A stretch of 30,276 bases of DNA from Fibrobacter sp. UBA4373 (GTDB lineage: Bacteria > Fibrobacterota > Fibrobacteria > Fibrobacterales > Fibrobacteraceae). Numbering within the stretch: position 1 is the stretch's first letter; the number at the start of each line of letters is the position of its first letter. This document shows, piece after piece, positions 15,563 through 23,955 of this stretch. Below the pieces are notes generated by a model. It did not search any database. It was not told where the DNA came from and saw only the letters and a list, made by a program, of their open reading frames with translations. The translations under genes and the position numbers were made by a program. The DNA lies in contig DGSB01000059.1 of assembly GCA_002390045.1 (NCBI GenBank), positions 1 through 30,276 of the forward strand. Direction: 5' to 3'.

Positions 15563-16933
15563 TCAGTCCGCCTTACCCTTACCCACATTGGCTACATCAA
15601 AACCGATTTCGCGCAAAGCGGCAGCATCCAAGATGTTTCGTCCGTCATAGACGAAAGCAGGCTTGGCCATTCCCTTGTAAATGCGCTTCCAATCGAGTTC
15701 CGCAAAGCACTTCCATTCCGTACAAACGACAACCGCATGAGCGCCTTCTGCCGCCTTATAAGGATCTTCTTCAAATTCAACCTGGTCAATCACGTCTGCC
15801 AAGTCCCGCTTCGCATCATGAATCGCCTTCGGGTCCGTGACCACCGGATGCGCATGTTCAGCGAGCAAGTCGCGGACGACAAGGTTTGCCGGGCTTTCGC
15901 GCGTATCGCCTGTATTCGCCTTAAAGGCAAAACCGAACACTGCAATCTTTTTACCGGCAATCGTGTTGAACATATGTTCGAGCATACGGCTCATCACACG
16001 GTGGGTCTGCCATTCGTTAATCTTGACGACACTTTCCCAGTAAGCCGCCACTTCCGGAAGTCCGTAATAGCCGCAAAGATACACCAGGTTCAAAATGTCC
16101 TTCTTAAAGCAAGAGCCGCCAAAACCGATTGAAGCCTTGAGGAACTTCGAACCAATGCGGTGGTCCTTGCCCATCACAAAGGCGACTTCATCGACATCGG
16201 CACCGGTTTTTTCGCAAAGAGCGCTAATCGAGTTAATCGAGCTGATTCGCTGGGCAAGGAAAGCGTTCGCCGTCAGCTTTGTCAGTTCGGAACTCCACAA
16301 GTTCGTCGTCAAAATGCGATCCCGCGGAACCCAATGGGCATAGATGTCCACCACTTTCTGCAAAGCGGCAAGGCCAGACTTCGTCTGATGGCTTCCGATT
16401 AAAACGCGATCCGGTTCAAAGAGGTCCTGGATTGCCGTTCCTTCGGCCAAGAATTCAGGATTCGAAAGGACTTCGAAATGAAGACCCTTGTCGTTCGAAT
16501 TCAAGATCCGTTCCATCGCTGCGGCCGTGCGGACCGGAAGCGTCGATTTTTCAACGATAATCTTGTCATTGGTAGCGACTTCGAGAATTTCGCGCGCGGT
16601 CTTTTCCCAATACTGCAAGTCGCTCGCCTTTCCTGCACCACGACCAAAAGTCTTCGTCGGGGTATTCACGCTCACAAAGATAATGTCCGCTTCACGGACT
16701 GCATTCGGGATATCCGTGCTAAAGAAGAGGTTGCGGCCACGGGCTCGCTTCACCACATCATCGAGTCCCGGTTCAAAAATCGGAAGGTTTTCGCTGTTCC
16801 AAGCGTCAATGCGCGCCTGGTTAATATCCACAACCGTTACTTTCACATCCGGACATTTGTCCGCTATTACCGTCATCGTCGGGCCGCCAACATAGCCAGC
16901 TCCGATGCACAAAATTTTCGTATTATATTCCAT
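15563..16933 (-). CDS. ugd: UDP-glucose 6-dehydrogenase
   Basis: 456 residues. It oxidises UDP-glucose to UDP-glucuronate with two NAD+ in the cytoplasm. The Rossmann motif GAGYVGG is at 11-17, SVNTPTKTFG follows, then KSTLPVRTA, SNPEFLAEGTAI, KLTANAFLAQRISSINSISALCE, and GFGGSCFKKD with the nucleophile Cys275 (human enzyme: Cys276). The sequence follows the animal UGDH type rather than the short bacterial Ugd/TuaD type (for example AWNS-x-x-LPIFEPGL, NLFFSTDI, HWVPRDRILTTN-WSSEL). First gene of the reverse operon. A TAATTT box ends seven bases before the ATG with no Shine-Dalgarno sequence. Confidence 0.96.
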   Translation of the reverse strand: MEYNTKILCIGAGYVGGPTMTVIADKCPDVKVTVVDINQARIDAWNSENLPIFEPGLDDVVKRARGRNLFFSTDIPNAVREADIIFVSVNTPTKTFGRGAGKASDLQYWEKTAREILEVATNDKIIVEKSTLPVRTAAAMERILNSNDKGLHFEVLSNPEFLAEGTAIQDLFEPDRVLIGSHQTKSGLAALQKVVDIYAHWVPRDRILTTNLWSSELTKLTANAFLAQRISSINSISALCEKTGADVDEVAFVMGKDHRIGSKFLKASIGFGGSCFKKDILNLVYLCGYYGLPEVAAYWESVVKINEWQTHRVMSRMLEHMFNTIAGKKIAVFGFAFKANTGDTRESPANLVVRDLLAEHAHPVVTDPKAIHDAKRDLADVIDQVEFEEDPYKAAEGAHAVVVCTEWKCFAELDWKRIYKGMAKPAFVYDGRNILDAAALREIGFDVANVGKGKAD

Positions 16934-16946
16934 AGCGTCAAAATTA
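16934..16946 (-). promoter_or_regulatory. -10-like box TAATTT, 7 nt before ugd ATG
   Basis: Minus strand reads CTAATTTTGACGCTATG; the hexamer occupies 16946-16941. It is nearly the same string as in front of the Wzi-like gene at 21141 (CTAATTTTGGATACATG). This would be the promoter of the reverse capsule operon, producing a leaderless mRNA. No canonical -35. Confidence 0.55.
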
Positions 16947-17058
16947 GATTTTTTTATTATTCAAGACCCGAAAAAAGTTTTAAATCCACAATAAGCATGG
17001 TTTTAAAACAATCGTGACAAATCTCGCATTTTCTGTTTTCTGGGGCATGATTGACGGA

Positions 17059-18579
17059 TTAAAAGACCTTTTTGTAGGTAAAATCCCAGCTTACACCGGC
17101 AATTCCCCATAGATCAGTCCCATTTTCGCCCAAAACATGGTCCAAATTCTTATACCGACGGATTCCACCGCCGATTTTCGCCGAAAATCCTTTCCAAAGG
17201 GCAATCGCATAAGTCAAATCGGCCACATATTGGCGTTCTACAACCCCCGAAAGGGTTTCTTCACTCGCAAGAGCTACGTCATAATCCACAGAAAGCTCTT
17301 TATCGCCCTGCCTAAGCCATGCAAGTTCCAGCGCAAGCGCATGTCGGTGATATTTCCAATTCACCGTGAACCAAAGATCCTTCGCATCCGGGCCACGACG
17401 ATATCCCAGCGGATAATCCACAAAGAACATATCGGCAAAATCCGCATCCGACTGGTCGCGGTAATTAGAACGGTACATGCGACGACTCGTATACTTGAGC
17501 AAAGGCAAACGTTCATTACCCGCCGCCGGGTCCGTCAAAACGGCATCCAGGCGAAAGTCGAAATCGCCATAAGATTTTGTCTTTAACTTTTGGTTGTACC
17601 CCACCATGTGGCTCGTAATTCCGCGATTGGAATCCTTTCCCGTTTCACCGACTGGACTTTTCACTTCGTCAATAGCCATCTGGTAATAGAAATTTGCCAA
17701 GCGGTTCGGGCGAAGTCCCAGTTCCAAAGTCACATTCGACTTGGTATAGCCTGTCGCATAATTATTATGCCAGAACATAAACGGATTCATCGTGCGGAAT
17801 TCCACTTGCTTTCCGCCGATCACCGATTGCTCGATTACATAGAACCATCCATGCTTGAAGTCCACGCCCAAACGGTGATATACCAACGTTTTATACGGCT
17901 CCGTATACTGGCGCTTGCGTTGGTTGTCGATTTGCAGGTTCGCCTGTTTCCAAACTTCCGTCGTCGAATCGACTTCGCCGCCGACCGTTTCCGGCGTGCC
18001 ATACAAAAAGGCGTTTAGCGAACTGAGCATAAAATCATACTTCAAAAAGCCGGGGGCAAATTCCCAAAGGAGCGCGTCATGATAAGGAGCTCCGCCCACG
18101 GCTAGCGTATTCGGGCTTGGACCAAGATCCGGCTTAAAACGGCCCGCCTGCACAAAGCCAACGCCGTAGTCCCATTTCGCATAAGCGTTCGTCGGGACAT
18201 TGATATCCAGATTGTCCGCAGAAACCGTCGTATTGGTAGAAAGATCGTCTTCATACCAAGCTTCAATGTCTTTGCGCAAAGGGAAATCGAGATAAACGGA
18301 AAAGTCCTTATAGCTTCCCCCGACAAAAATACTCAAGAAAGGGTCTATCGACTGTTCGTACTGGCGTCCCGTTTCTAGCGGAACCTGAAGAGCGCGCCAA
18401 TTCGTGCCAAAGCGGTCCACCGTATCCGTTGCAAAAACGCTCGCTTTGGGCGCACCGTAAAAGCCCGCCGAAAGATTCATTCCTGCAAATGCAGAAGTTT
18501 CCGAAGCCATGGACAGATTTCCCCAAAAGGCAAGGCCGCCCCCGCACAAAAGCATGATTTGCCGCACAAAACTTTTCAT
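17059..18579 (-). CDS. Wzi-like outer-membrane barrel protein
   Basis: 506 residues from ATG 18579. The upstream ATG 18612 is rejected because the -10-like box lies between them and because 18579 gives a normal signal peptide (MKSFVRQIMLLCGGGLAFWGNLSMA). The mature part is a large barrel with many Tyr/Trp-rich strands, ending in Phe (YKKVF). Several segments recall the capsule-assembly Wzi family: HRLGVDFKHGWFYVIEQSVIGG, then MNPFMFWHNNYATG, and LELGLRPNRLANFYYQMAIDE. Wzi-type proteins bind capsule at the cell surface. Position beside the capsule cluster supports this but the match is weaker than for 21141. An alternative is a lineage-specific porin-like protein. Confidence 0.65.
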   Translation of the reverse strand: MKSFVRQIMLLCGGGLAFWGNLSMASETSAFAGMNLSAGFYGAPKASVFATDTVDRFGTNWRALQVPLETGRQYEQSIDPFLSIFVGGSYKDFSVYLDFPLRKDIEAWYEDDLSTNTTVSADNLDINVPTNAYAKWDYGVGFVQAGRFKPDLGPSPNTLAVGGAPYHDALLWEFAPGFLKYDFMLSSLNAFLYGTPETVGGEVDSTTEVWKQANLQIDNQRKRQYTEPYKTLVYHRLGVDFKHGWFYVIEQSVIGGKQVEFRTMNPFMFWHNNYATGYTKSNVTLELGLRPNRLANFYYQMAIDEVKSPVGETGKDSNRGITSHMVGYNQKLKTKSYGDFDFRLDAVLTDPAAGNERLPLLKYTSRRMYRSNYRDQSDADFADMFFVDYPLGYRRGPDAKDLWFTVNWKYHRHALALELAWLRQGDKELSVDYDVALASEETLSGVVERQYVADLTYAIALWKGFSAKIGGGIRRYKNLDHVLGENGTDLWGIAGVSWDFTYKKVF

Positions 18580-18592
18580 ACACTCAAATATA
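18580..18592 (-). promoter_or_regulatory. -10-like box TATATT, 7 nt before ATG
   Basis: Minus strand reads CTATATTTGAGTGTATG; TATATT occupies 18592-18587. No ribosome binding site separates it from ATG 18579, again consistent with a leaderless start. Confidence 0.5.
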
Positions 18593-18683
18593 GTACACCG
18601 GCTTCCATTCATTTTTATTAAAATCCCTAATATTTCGTGCGGATTAATATTATTTTGATTGTAATTTGAGTTCGAGGTCGAGC

Positions 18684-19769
18684 ATGGATTTACACAGCGA
18701 AATGATTCTAGACGAATACAGAGAAAAAAAGAAATTCTTCGAAATCATTTCGAAGATTGTCGTCGAAAAATTGAACGCATTCATTCAGCAAAGCGGACTT
18801 CTCGTAAACTCCATTTCCGCACGCATTAAAACCAGCCAAAGCCTGGCCGGGAAGCTCGAACGCAAAGGATCCAAATACCGTTCCCTTCTTGACATCACAG
18901 ATATTCTCGGGGCAAGAGTCGTCACTTACTTCAATGACGAAGTCGATGTCGTCGCCGATCTTGTCACCAAGAATTTCGAAATCGACTGGGAAAATTCCGT
19001 CGACAAAAGAAAGCTTTTAGACCCGGATCGATTCGGCTACCTTTCATTGCACTATATCTGCAAAATTCCGGAATCCATGTACAAAGATCCGGAGCGCCCG
19101 GAAATCAACCAATACCGTTTCGAAATCCAATTGCGCAGCGCCTTGCAAGACGTTTGGGCAACCATCTTCCACGATACCGGATACAAAAGCGATTTCGATG
19201 TCCCCCGTGACTATGTCCGCAGCATGAACCGTCTTGCGGGCCTTCTCGAAGTCGCCGACAATGAATTCAAGAATATCCGCGACGGGCTAAAATCTTACCG
19301 CGAAAAAATCCACAAGGCCATCTTCGAAAAGCGCTATTCCGAAGTACAGCTCGACGCCGATTCCTTCAAGTGCTACCTGGAAACAAAGCCATTCGACGTT
19401 CTCAACCAGAGAATCGCAAAAACGTACCATTTGGAAATTCAAGAGGCCAGTTCGACTTCGTACCTGTTTATATTCACCAAAATGGGCTTCAAGACCATCG
19501 CCGATATCGAGCAGCTCATCCAAAGTTGCAGCGAAGACGCTTTTGCCCTTGCCGCATCGCAATTCGCCGGGAAAGACCTCGACATTATGTCTTCCACTGT
19601 CGCACTTCGAAACCTTTGCTACGTCCATATTTTACACCAGGGAAAAGGCTTAGAAGGACTCATTTGGTTGCAAGACATCGTTTATGGGCAACGGCCTTCG
19701 AATAAAGATACGGCTCTCCGCATTTTCAACAAGGCGAAATCCATCGGCATTGGCAAAACCATATCGTAA
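18684..19769 (+). CDS. RelA/SpoT-domain (p)ppGpp synthetase-like protein with C-terminal extension
   Basis: 361 residues from ATG 18684, supported by GAGG six bases upstream; the TTG at 18666 would include that site and is rejected. Residues ~1-200 form a RelA/SpoT synthetase domain: basic ATP-side segment SISARIKTSQSLAGKLERKG; DITDILGARVVTYFNDEV; RFGYLSLHYI (the G-Y-x-S-x-H loop); and FEIQLRSALQDVWATIFHDTGYKS (E-x-Q-x-R then H and Y-K), so key acidic and basic residues are present. There is no HD hydrolase domain and no TGS/ACT. The last ~150 residues (from about 215) are a region I do not recognise, making it longer than the usual 200-250-residue small alarmone synthetases. Activity and product are inferred. 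Confidence 0.8.
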   Translation: MDLHSEMILDEYREKKKFFEIISKIVVEKLNAFIQQSGLLVNSISARIKTSQSLAGKLERKGSKYRSLLDITDILGARVVTYFNDEVDVVADLVTKNFEIDWENSVDKRKLLDPDRFGYLSLHYICKIPESMYKDPERPEINQYRFEIQLRSALQDVWATIFHDTGYKSDFDVPRDYVRSMNRLAGLLEVADNEFKNIRDGLKSYREKIHKAIFEKRYSEVQLDADSFKCYLETKPFDVLNQRIAKTYHLEIQEASSTSYLFIFTKMGFKTIADIEQLIQSCSEDAFALAASQFAGKDLDIMSSTVALRNLCYVHILHQGKGLEGLIWLQDIVYGQRPSNKDTALRIFNKAKSIGIGKTIS

Positions 19770-19842
19770 AAAGTTTCCCTTTTCCGAAAAACCGATATAG
19801 ATTAATAAATATCGATTTTCATTTTTTCGCAGGAGGGAAGCA

Positions 19843-20706
19843 ATGCCTTACGAATTTAAGCCAATTCGATTGGAAGATTGGGATCTCTTTGGCGGTGGAG
19901 CTACAGCAGAAAGCTTTTATCACAAAACAGATGAACACCTGATGCTCAAACTTTTTAACGAGGGCGTTGACAGTACCTCGTCAGAAAGGGAATACACCGC
20001 CGCCAAGTCCATCAGCGCCATGGGCATTCGCGTTCCTCGAGCCATAAGCCTTGTCCAATGCGGGAATCGTCTGGGCATTATTTATGAACGTGTCGTCGGG
20101 AAAAAATCCTTTTCCCGTCTTTGCGCCGATAACCCAGAAAACATCCCCACCTACGCAAGAATGTTCGCCCAAGAAGCGAAAAAGCTCCATTCAACAGAAT
20201 GCGACACAAAAGTTTTCGAACCGCGCAAAAAGGTCCTCGAAGGATTTCTTTCCGAAATCCATTTAAGCCAGTCCATCCGCGAAAAAATTCGGCGGATTCT
20301 CGACACCATGGAGCCTAGGACTACATGCGTGCACGGCGACCTTCAAATGGGGAACATGATCTATGCCGATGGCAAATGCTATTGGATCGATCTTGCCGAC
20401 TTCGCCTACGGAACTCCACTGATCGATTTAGGGGTTCTTTACTTCAACAGCCAAGTCGTGAACAATTCTTCTAAAATTTTTGAATTGCTCCATATGACAG
20501 GCCCTCAGCTCGACACGTTCTGGAAAGCATTCCTGCCCGAATATCTGGGGACAGATTCTCCACAAGAGCTGAAAGCCTTCGAAAAGAAAGTGCGCCCTTA
20601 CGCCGCACTCTTTGTCGTCATGGCGATTCACACTCTTGGAGAAGACACGCTCCTTCCCGAGCTGAACGAAAAAATCCTGAACCAAATTTTACAGGATTTC
20701 GAATAA
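19843..20706 (+). CDS. Phosphotransferase-fold (APH/TIGR02172-like) protein
   Basis: 287 residues, with a strong AGGAGGG ribosome binding site six bases before ATG. Kinase-like N-lobe: FHKTDEHLMLKLF-type Lys segment and EREYTAAKSISAMGIRVPRAI. Catalytic loop: CVHGDLQMGNMIY (His164, Asp166, Asn171), then WIDLADFAYGTPLIDLG (Asp183 as the metal-binding Asp). This is the aminoglycoside phosphotransferase / choline kinase (Pfam APH) fold. It matches what I know of TIGR02172, described as a paralogous family in Fibrobacter succinogenes, which supports the organism call. Substrate unknown; there is no reason to call it a resistance gene. Its stop is one base from the stop of the convergent lipoprotein gene. 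ATATAGATTAAT near 19790 may be the promoter -10. Confidence 0.82.
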   Translation: MPYEFKPIRLEDWDLFGGGATAESFYHKTDEHLMLKLFNEGVDSTSSEREYTAAKSISAMGIRVPRAISLVQCGNRLGIIYERVVGKKSFSRLCADNPENIPTYARMFAQEAKKLHSTECDTKVFEPRKKVLEGFLSEIHLSQSIREKIRRILDTMEPRTTCVHGDLQMGNMIYADGKCYWIDLADFAYGTPLIDLGVLYFNSQVVNNSSKIFELLHMTGPQLDTFWKAFLPEYLGTDSPQELKAFEKKVRPYAALFVVMAIHTLGEDTLLPELNEKILNQILQDFE

Positions 20707-20707
20707 A

Positions 20708-21034
20708 TTAATGTCCGTGCTTTGCACGGCATTCTGCAGCGGACGAAGAATACCATCGACTATTGTCATCGAGGCATGACGTTTTCACTTCCTCGTTTTC
20801 GCGGAATTTAATCGTCATGTAATGGGTTCCCTCGTAATAATACCCCCAATTCTTAACCTGCATTTGACCGCGGCAATAGCCGACGGCCGTATGACGCGGG
20901 TCGCTTCCGACAAGGGTCACCTTGGTCTTGGATTTTTGATTGGCGCAAGAAAACTGCGGATCGAGCGGTGGATGGTAAGTCGAACATGCTGTCAAAGCCA
21001 TCGCCGCTAACGCCCCAAACAGAATTTTTTTCAT
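20708..21034 (-). CDS. Small lipoprotein, unknown function
   Basis: 108 residues from ATG 21034; GAGGA five to six bases upstream (inside the alternative start at 21046) decides this start. Signal peptide MKKILFGALAAMALTAC ends in lipobox LTAC, so it is a lipoprotein. The mature part is short, with three further Cys residues (FSCANQ, GYCRGQ, TSCLDD and AECRAK, so four including the last) that may form disulfides in the periplasm. I recognise no family. It is tail-to-tail with the kinase-like gene, one base apart. Confidence 0.75.
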   Translation of the reverse strand: MKKILFGALAAMALTACSTYHPPLDPQFSCANQKSKTKVTLVGSDPRHTAVGYCRGQMQVKNWGYYYEGTHYMTIKFRENEEVKTSCLDDNSRWYSSSAAECRAKHGH

Positions 21035-21127
21035 TTTATTCCTCATCGAAAAGTTTCATTCGTATTGCTTTTAAGTTTAGTTTTTTAGGAATTCCCCGAC
21101 AAGCGCATGGAGCGTAACTTTTTTTTC

Positions 21128-21140
21128 TAATTTTGGATAC
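21128..21140 (+). promoter_or_regulatory. -10-like box TAATTT, 7 nt before ATG
   Basis: CTAATTTTGGATACATG: TAATTT at 21128-21133, seven bases before ATG 21141. Near-identical in sequence and spacing to the ugd start region. No separate ribosome binding site; a GGA is present but too close to the ATG. Confidence 0.55.
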
Positions 21141-22646
21141 ATGATTTTGCGGCATCTTTTACAAATTCTTTATTTCAGCGGAATTTTTTTGGCGATTTCC
21201 TCCTTCGCGATTTCATCTGCGAACGCAGCTTCGCCCATTATTTCGAGCGAAAGGACGCGCAATTTAAAACAGCTCGAAACAACCCCGCTCCTTTTTGAAT
21301 TACACCGCCAAACCACAACCGACGCCGAACAGATCTTCTACTATCCACGACGCGACACGAACTGGCGAAAAAATTTTGACGCAAACGAAGGGAAAGCTCT
21401 GCTCGGATATAAGGACGAACGTCAGGCGATTGCCGCAAGCCTTGTCGGCGGAATCGATTACCGTGGCGGAGAAACCTTGGGCGATACGATTTGGCCAGGC
21501 CTCGACGGCGGACTTTATTTACGCGGTTATCGAGATTCCATTGAATTCATGCTCGACGCCCGCATTTACGTCGAAAGCCATACTGCAAACTATCCCAAAT
21601 CTTTTGACAAGGAATTTGTCGAGTTTCAAAAAGAAGAGAACAACAGCGGCGTCGAATATGCCAGTTACGCCCGATACCGCGGAATGATTGCCGCAAATTT
21701 GGGCTTTGGCCGTTTGATGCTCGCCCGAGACGTTTTTCACTTTGGACCGGGCTATTACAACAACCTGACGCTGAATCAATTCGCGCTTCCGTACAACACG
21801 CTTTCCTTCGAATTTCATGTGGGACCGCTTTCCGTCATCAGTCTCTACGGCGACCTGCGCATTTACCCGAACAGCATGAGCAACAAGAATACAAACGACC
21901 GCAACCTTTATGCGCACCGTTACGAATTGAATTTGGGAAATCTCGTGCTGGGAATGAGCGAAACGCAAATCCTCTACAACGAAAATAAAGTGTGGCTTTT
22001 TGTTCCCATCGTGCCTCTTTTTATGGAGAAGGGAAACTTTTCGGAGAACAATAACAACGGGGCCCTCGCCTTCGATGCCAATTATCGTCTTTTTAACCTA
22101 GCACGAATTTACTCCGAGTTTTATATCGACGATTTCGAAAGCCCCATCAGCCTGATTCGAAACGACAATATCGAAGCCAAATGGGCTTGGATGGCCGGTA
22201 CACAGATCGGCAAGGACATCGACATCCACGGTCATAAACTCGAAGCCGGCGTCATCGCCGAATACGCCAGGGTCGAGCCTTATGTATACAGCCACTTCCA
22301 TCCGAATACGGCGCAAGCAGCAAACCTTGGCGAACCCCTCGGGAGTCCGAACGGTCCAAACAGCCAAGCGATAGACTTCGCCCTTTACGGCCGTTTTGCC
22401 AAACGCATTAACGTGAATCTTCGGAACACCTGGCTTTGGAAAGGAACGGATTACGGTAGCGCTGTCAACGACACGACTCCAACGTCCGGCCATTACAAAA
22501 CAGCCAAAAAATTTTTAGACGGAGCCAAAATGAAGTATTCCCTGTCGCCCGCAATCAGCTACGACGGAGACTACTTCTTTTACATGCTCGAAATAACTCT
22601 CTTTAACGATGAAAAAATTTATACGCGGTTAGGTTTCAAATGGTAA
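21141..22646 (+). CDS. Capsule-assembly Wzi family outer-membrane protein
   Basis: 501 residues. Signal peptide to about residue 29 (ending ANA). The mature protein alternates amphipathic strands and has segments usual in the Wzi family of Bacteroidota/Fibrobacterota: YARYRGMIAANLGFGRLMLARDVFHFGPGYYNNLTLNQFALPYNTLSFEFHVGPLSVISLYGDL; LGNLVLGMSETQILYNE; FVPIVPLFMEKG; and AEYARVEPYVYSHF. The last residue is Trp, fitting a barrel end. In E. coli Wzi is an outer-membrane lectin-like barrel that holds the capsule; here it may serve the cluster at 3529-16933. Its last seven bases overlap the ATG of the trhP-like gene, an unexpected coupling of an envelope gene to an RNA-modification gene. Confidence 0.8.
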   Translation: MILRHLLQILYFSGIFLAISSFAISSANAASPIISSERTRNLKQLETTPLLFELHRQTTTDAEQIFYYPRRDTNWRKNFDANEGKALLGYKDERQAIAASLVGGIDYRGGETLGDTIWPGLDGGLYLRGYRDSIEFMLDARIYVESHTANYPKSFDKEFVEFQKEENNSGVEYASYARYRGMIAANLGFGRLMLARDVFHFGPGYYNNLTLNQFALPYNTLSFEFHVGPLSVISLYGDLRIYPNSMSNKNTNDRNLYAHRYELNLGNLVLGMSETQILYNENKVWLFVPIVPLFMEKGNFSENNNNGALAFDANYRLFNLARIYSEFYIDDFESPISLIRNDNIEAKWAWMAGTQIGKDIDIHGHKLEAGVIAEYARVEPYVYSHFHPNTAQAANLGEPLGSPNGPNSQAIDFALYGRFAKRINVNLRNTWLWKGTDYGSAVNDTTPTSGHYKTAKKFLDGAKMKYSLSPAISYDGDYFFYMLEITLFNDEKIYTRLGFKW

Positions 22647-23941
22647 GTTCTTATTCTCCCGAACTTCTTGCCCCCGCAGGCGATCTCAATCGTCTGGAAT
22701 ACGCGCTCGCATATGGTGCCGATGCAGTTTACGCCGGGCAGCCGGCATTTTCGCTCCGCGCTCGCGAAAATGGATTCCGATCCTTGGATGATTTGGCAAA
22801 GGGCATTGAAATTTGTCACGCGAAGGGAAAGCGTTTTCACCTGACGAGCAATGTCATTTCGAGAAATTCCAAAGTCGCCCCATTCCAAAAGGCACTTCTC
22901 GAAGCCTGCAAACTCGGGCCGGACGCTCTGATCGTCGCCGATCCGGGCATCATCCAATTCATTCACAAGGAATGCCCGGAAATTCCCATTCATCTGTCCG
23001 TCCAAGCGAATACGACGAACTACTTGACCGCCCAATTCTGGCAGTCGATGGGCGTATCCCGCATTATTCTTTCCCGCGAACTCCGCCTAAACGAAATTCT
23101 TGAAATTCAAGAAAAATGCCCCGGTCTTGAACTCGAAGTATTTGTCCACGGAAACGTCTGCATGGCCATGTCCGGGCGCTGCATGCTCAGCAACTGGACA
23201 ACCCACCGCGACGCCAACCAAGGCATGTGCAACAATTCCTGTCGCATGCCGTACCGCCTTTATGCGAACCCCGAAGTGCAGTCCGACGATTACAAAGCGC
23301 ATGAAGGAGAATTTTTCCTAGAACGATCCAACGCGCCCGAAGACAAACCGGCAGAGCTCATCGGTCTCGATGAAGATCAATGGGGAACCTATTTCATGAG
23401 CAGCCGAGACCTTTGCGCTCTCGATGCGATTCCGGACCTAGTAAACGCAAGGCTTTCCAGCTTTAAGATCGAAGGTCGCACCCGCAGTGTCTATTACTTG
23501 TCTTCTGTCGTGCACGCCTACCGCAAGGCAATCGATGCCGTCATGAAAGGCGAACCGATTCCTCCGGTTTCCCGTGAACTGATTTCCGATACGGATAGTC
23601 GCGGAAGAATGCCCGGATTCTTTAAAGGTCCCCTGCCGCAGAATTACGAAATGACCCAGGAACCGTCCAAGACAGGCGCCGTCGCAGCCCAGGTAGACCA
23701 CATCGAAGCGGACGGATCCGTTTTCGTCCAAATCAAGAATCGAATCGATCGGAATTCAAGACTCTACTGGCTCGATCCGGAAATTCATAAAGAAGTTTCC
23801 ATTTCCGAACTGAAAAATGCAAAAAATGCCCCTGTAGAAGCCCTTCATCCTGGAACAAACGGCTTGATTAAGCTGAATTCCGACGTGACGCTTCGCACAA
23901 AATTCGAAAAATTTGCATTTTTAGTTTTGAAAAAGGACTAA
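22640..23941 (+). CDS. trhP: Peptidase U32 family protein, TrhP (YegQ)-like
   Basis: 433 residues. N-terminal PELLAPAGDLNRLEYALAYGADAVYAG is the U32 hallmark. The U32 signature appears as EVFVHGNVCMAMSGRCMLS, followed by RDANQGMCNNSCRMPYRLY; this 'NQG-C-N-CR' stretch is typical of TrhP/YegQ rather than RlhA or UbiU/UbiV and supplies the Cys ligands for an Fe-S cluster. In E. coli TrhP takes part in prephenate-dependent 5-hydroxyuridine formation at tRNA position 34; despite the family name it is not known to act as a peptidase there. The length (453 in E. coli) agrees. The start ATG lies inside the end of the Wzi-like gene. Confidence 0.82.
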   Translation: MVSSYSPELLAPAGDLNRLEYALAYGADAVYAGQPAFSLRARENGFRSLDDLAKGIEICHAKGKRFHLTSNVISRNSKVAPFQKALLEACKLGPDALIVADPGIIQFIHKECPEIPIHLSVQANTTNYLTAQFWQSMGVSRIILSRELRLNEILEIQEKCPGLELEVFVHGNVCMAMSGRCMLSNWTTHRDANQGMCNNSCRMPYRLYANPEVQSDDYKAHEGEFFLERSNAPEDKPAELIGLDEDQWGTYFMSSRDLCALDAIPDLVNARLSSFKIEGRTRSVYYLSSVVHAYRKAIDAVMKGEPIPPVSRELISDTDSRGRMPGFFKGPLPQNYEMTQEPSKTGAVAAQVDHIEADGSVFVQIKNRIDRNSRLYWLDPEIHKEVSISELKNAKNAPVEALHPGTNGLIKLNSDVTLRTKFEKFAFLVLKKD

Positions 23942-23955
23942 TTCACCGCATTTAT

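Noticed and set aside
17000..17009. Palindrome GTTTTAAAAC in the 125-bp spacer between ugd and the Wzi-like gene
   Set aside because: It is short and AT-rich, with no repeat elsewhere and no sensible spacing to a promoter; I see nothing else of note in that spacer apart from the ugd -10 box.
18684..20706. Toxic small alarmone synthetase with the kinase-like gene as antitoxin
   Set aside because: The neighbour is an APH-fold protein in its own unit with a strong ribosome binding site, 73 bases away, and does not look like a known antitoxin; the synthetase is also longer than toxSAS proteins.
19843..20706. Aminoglycoside resistance gene
   Set aside because: Only the general phosphotransferase fold is visible. 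The TIGR02172-like paralogous family gives no reason to assume an antibiotic substrate.
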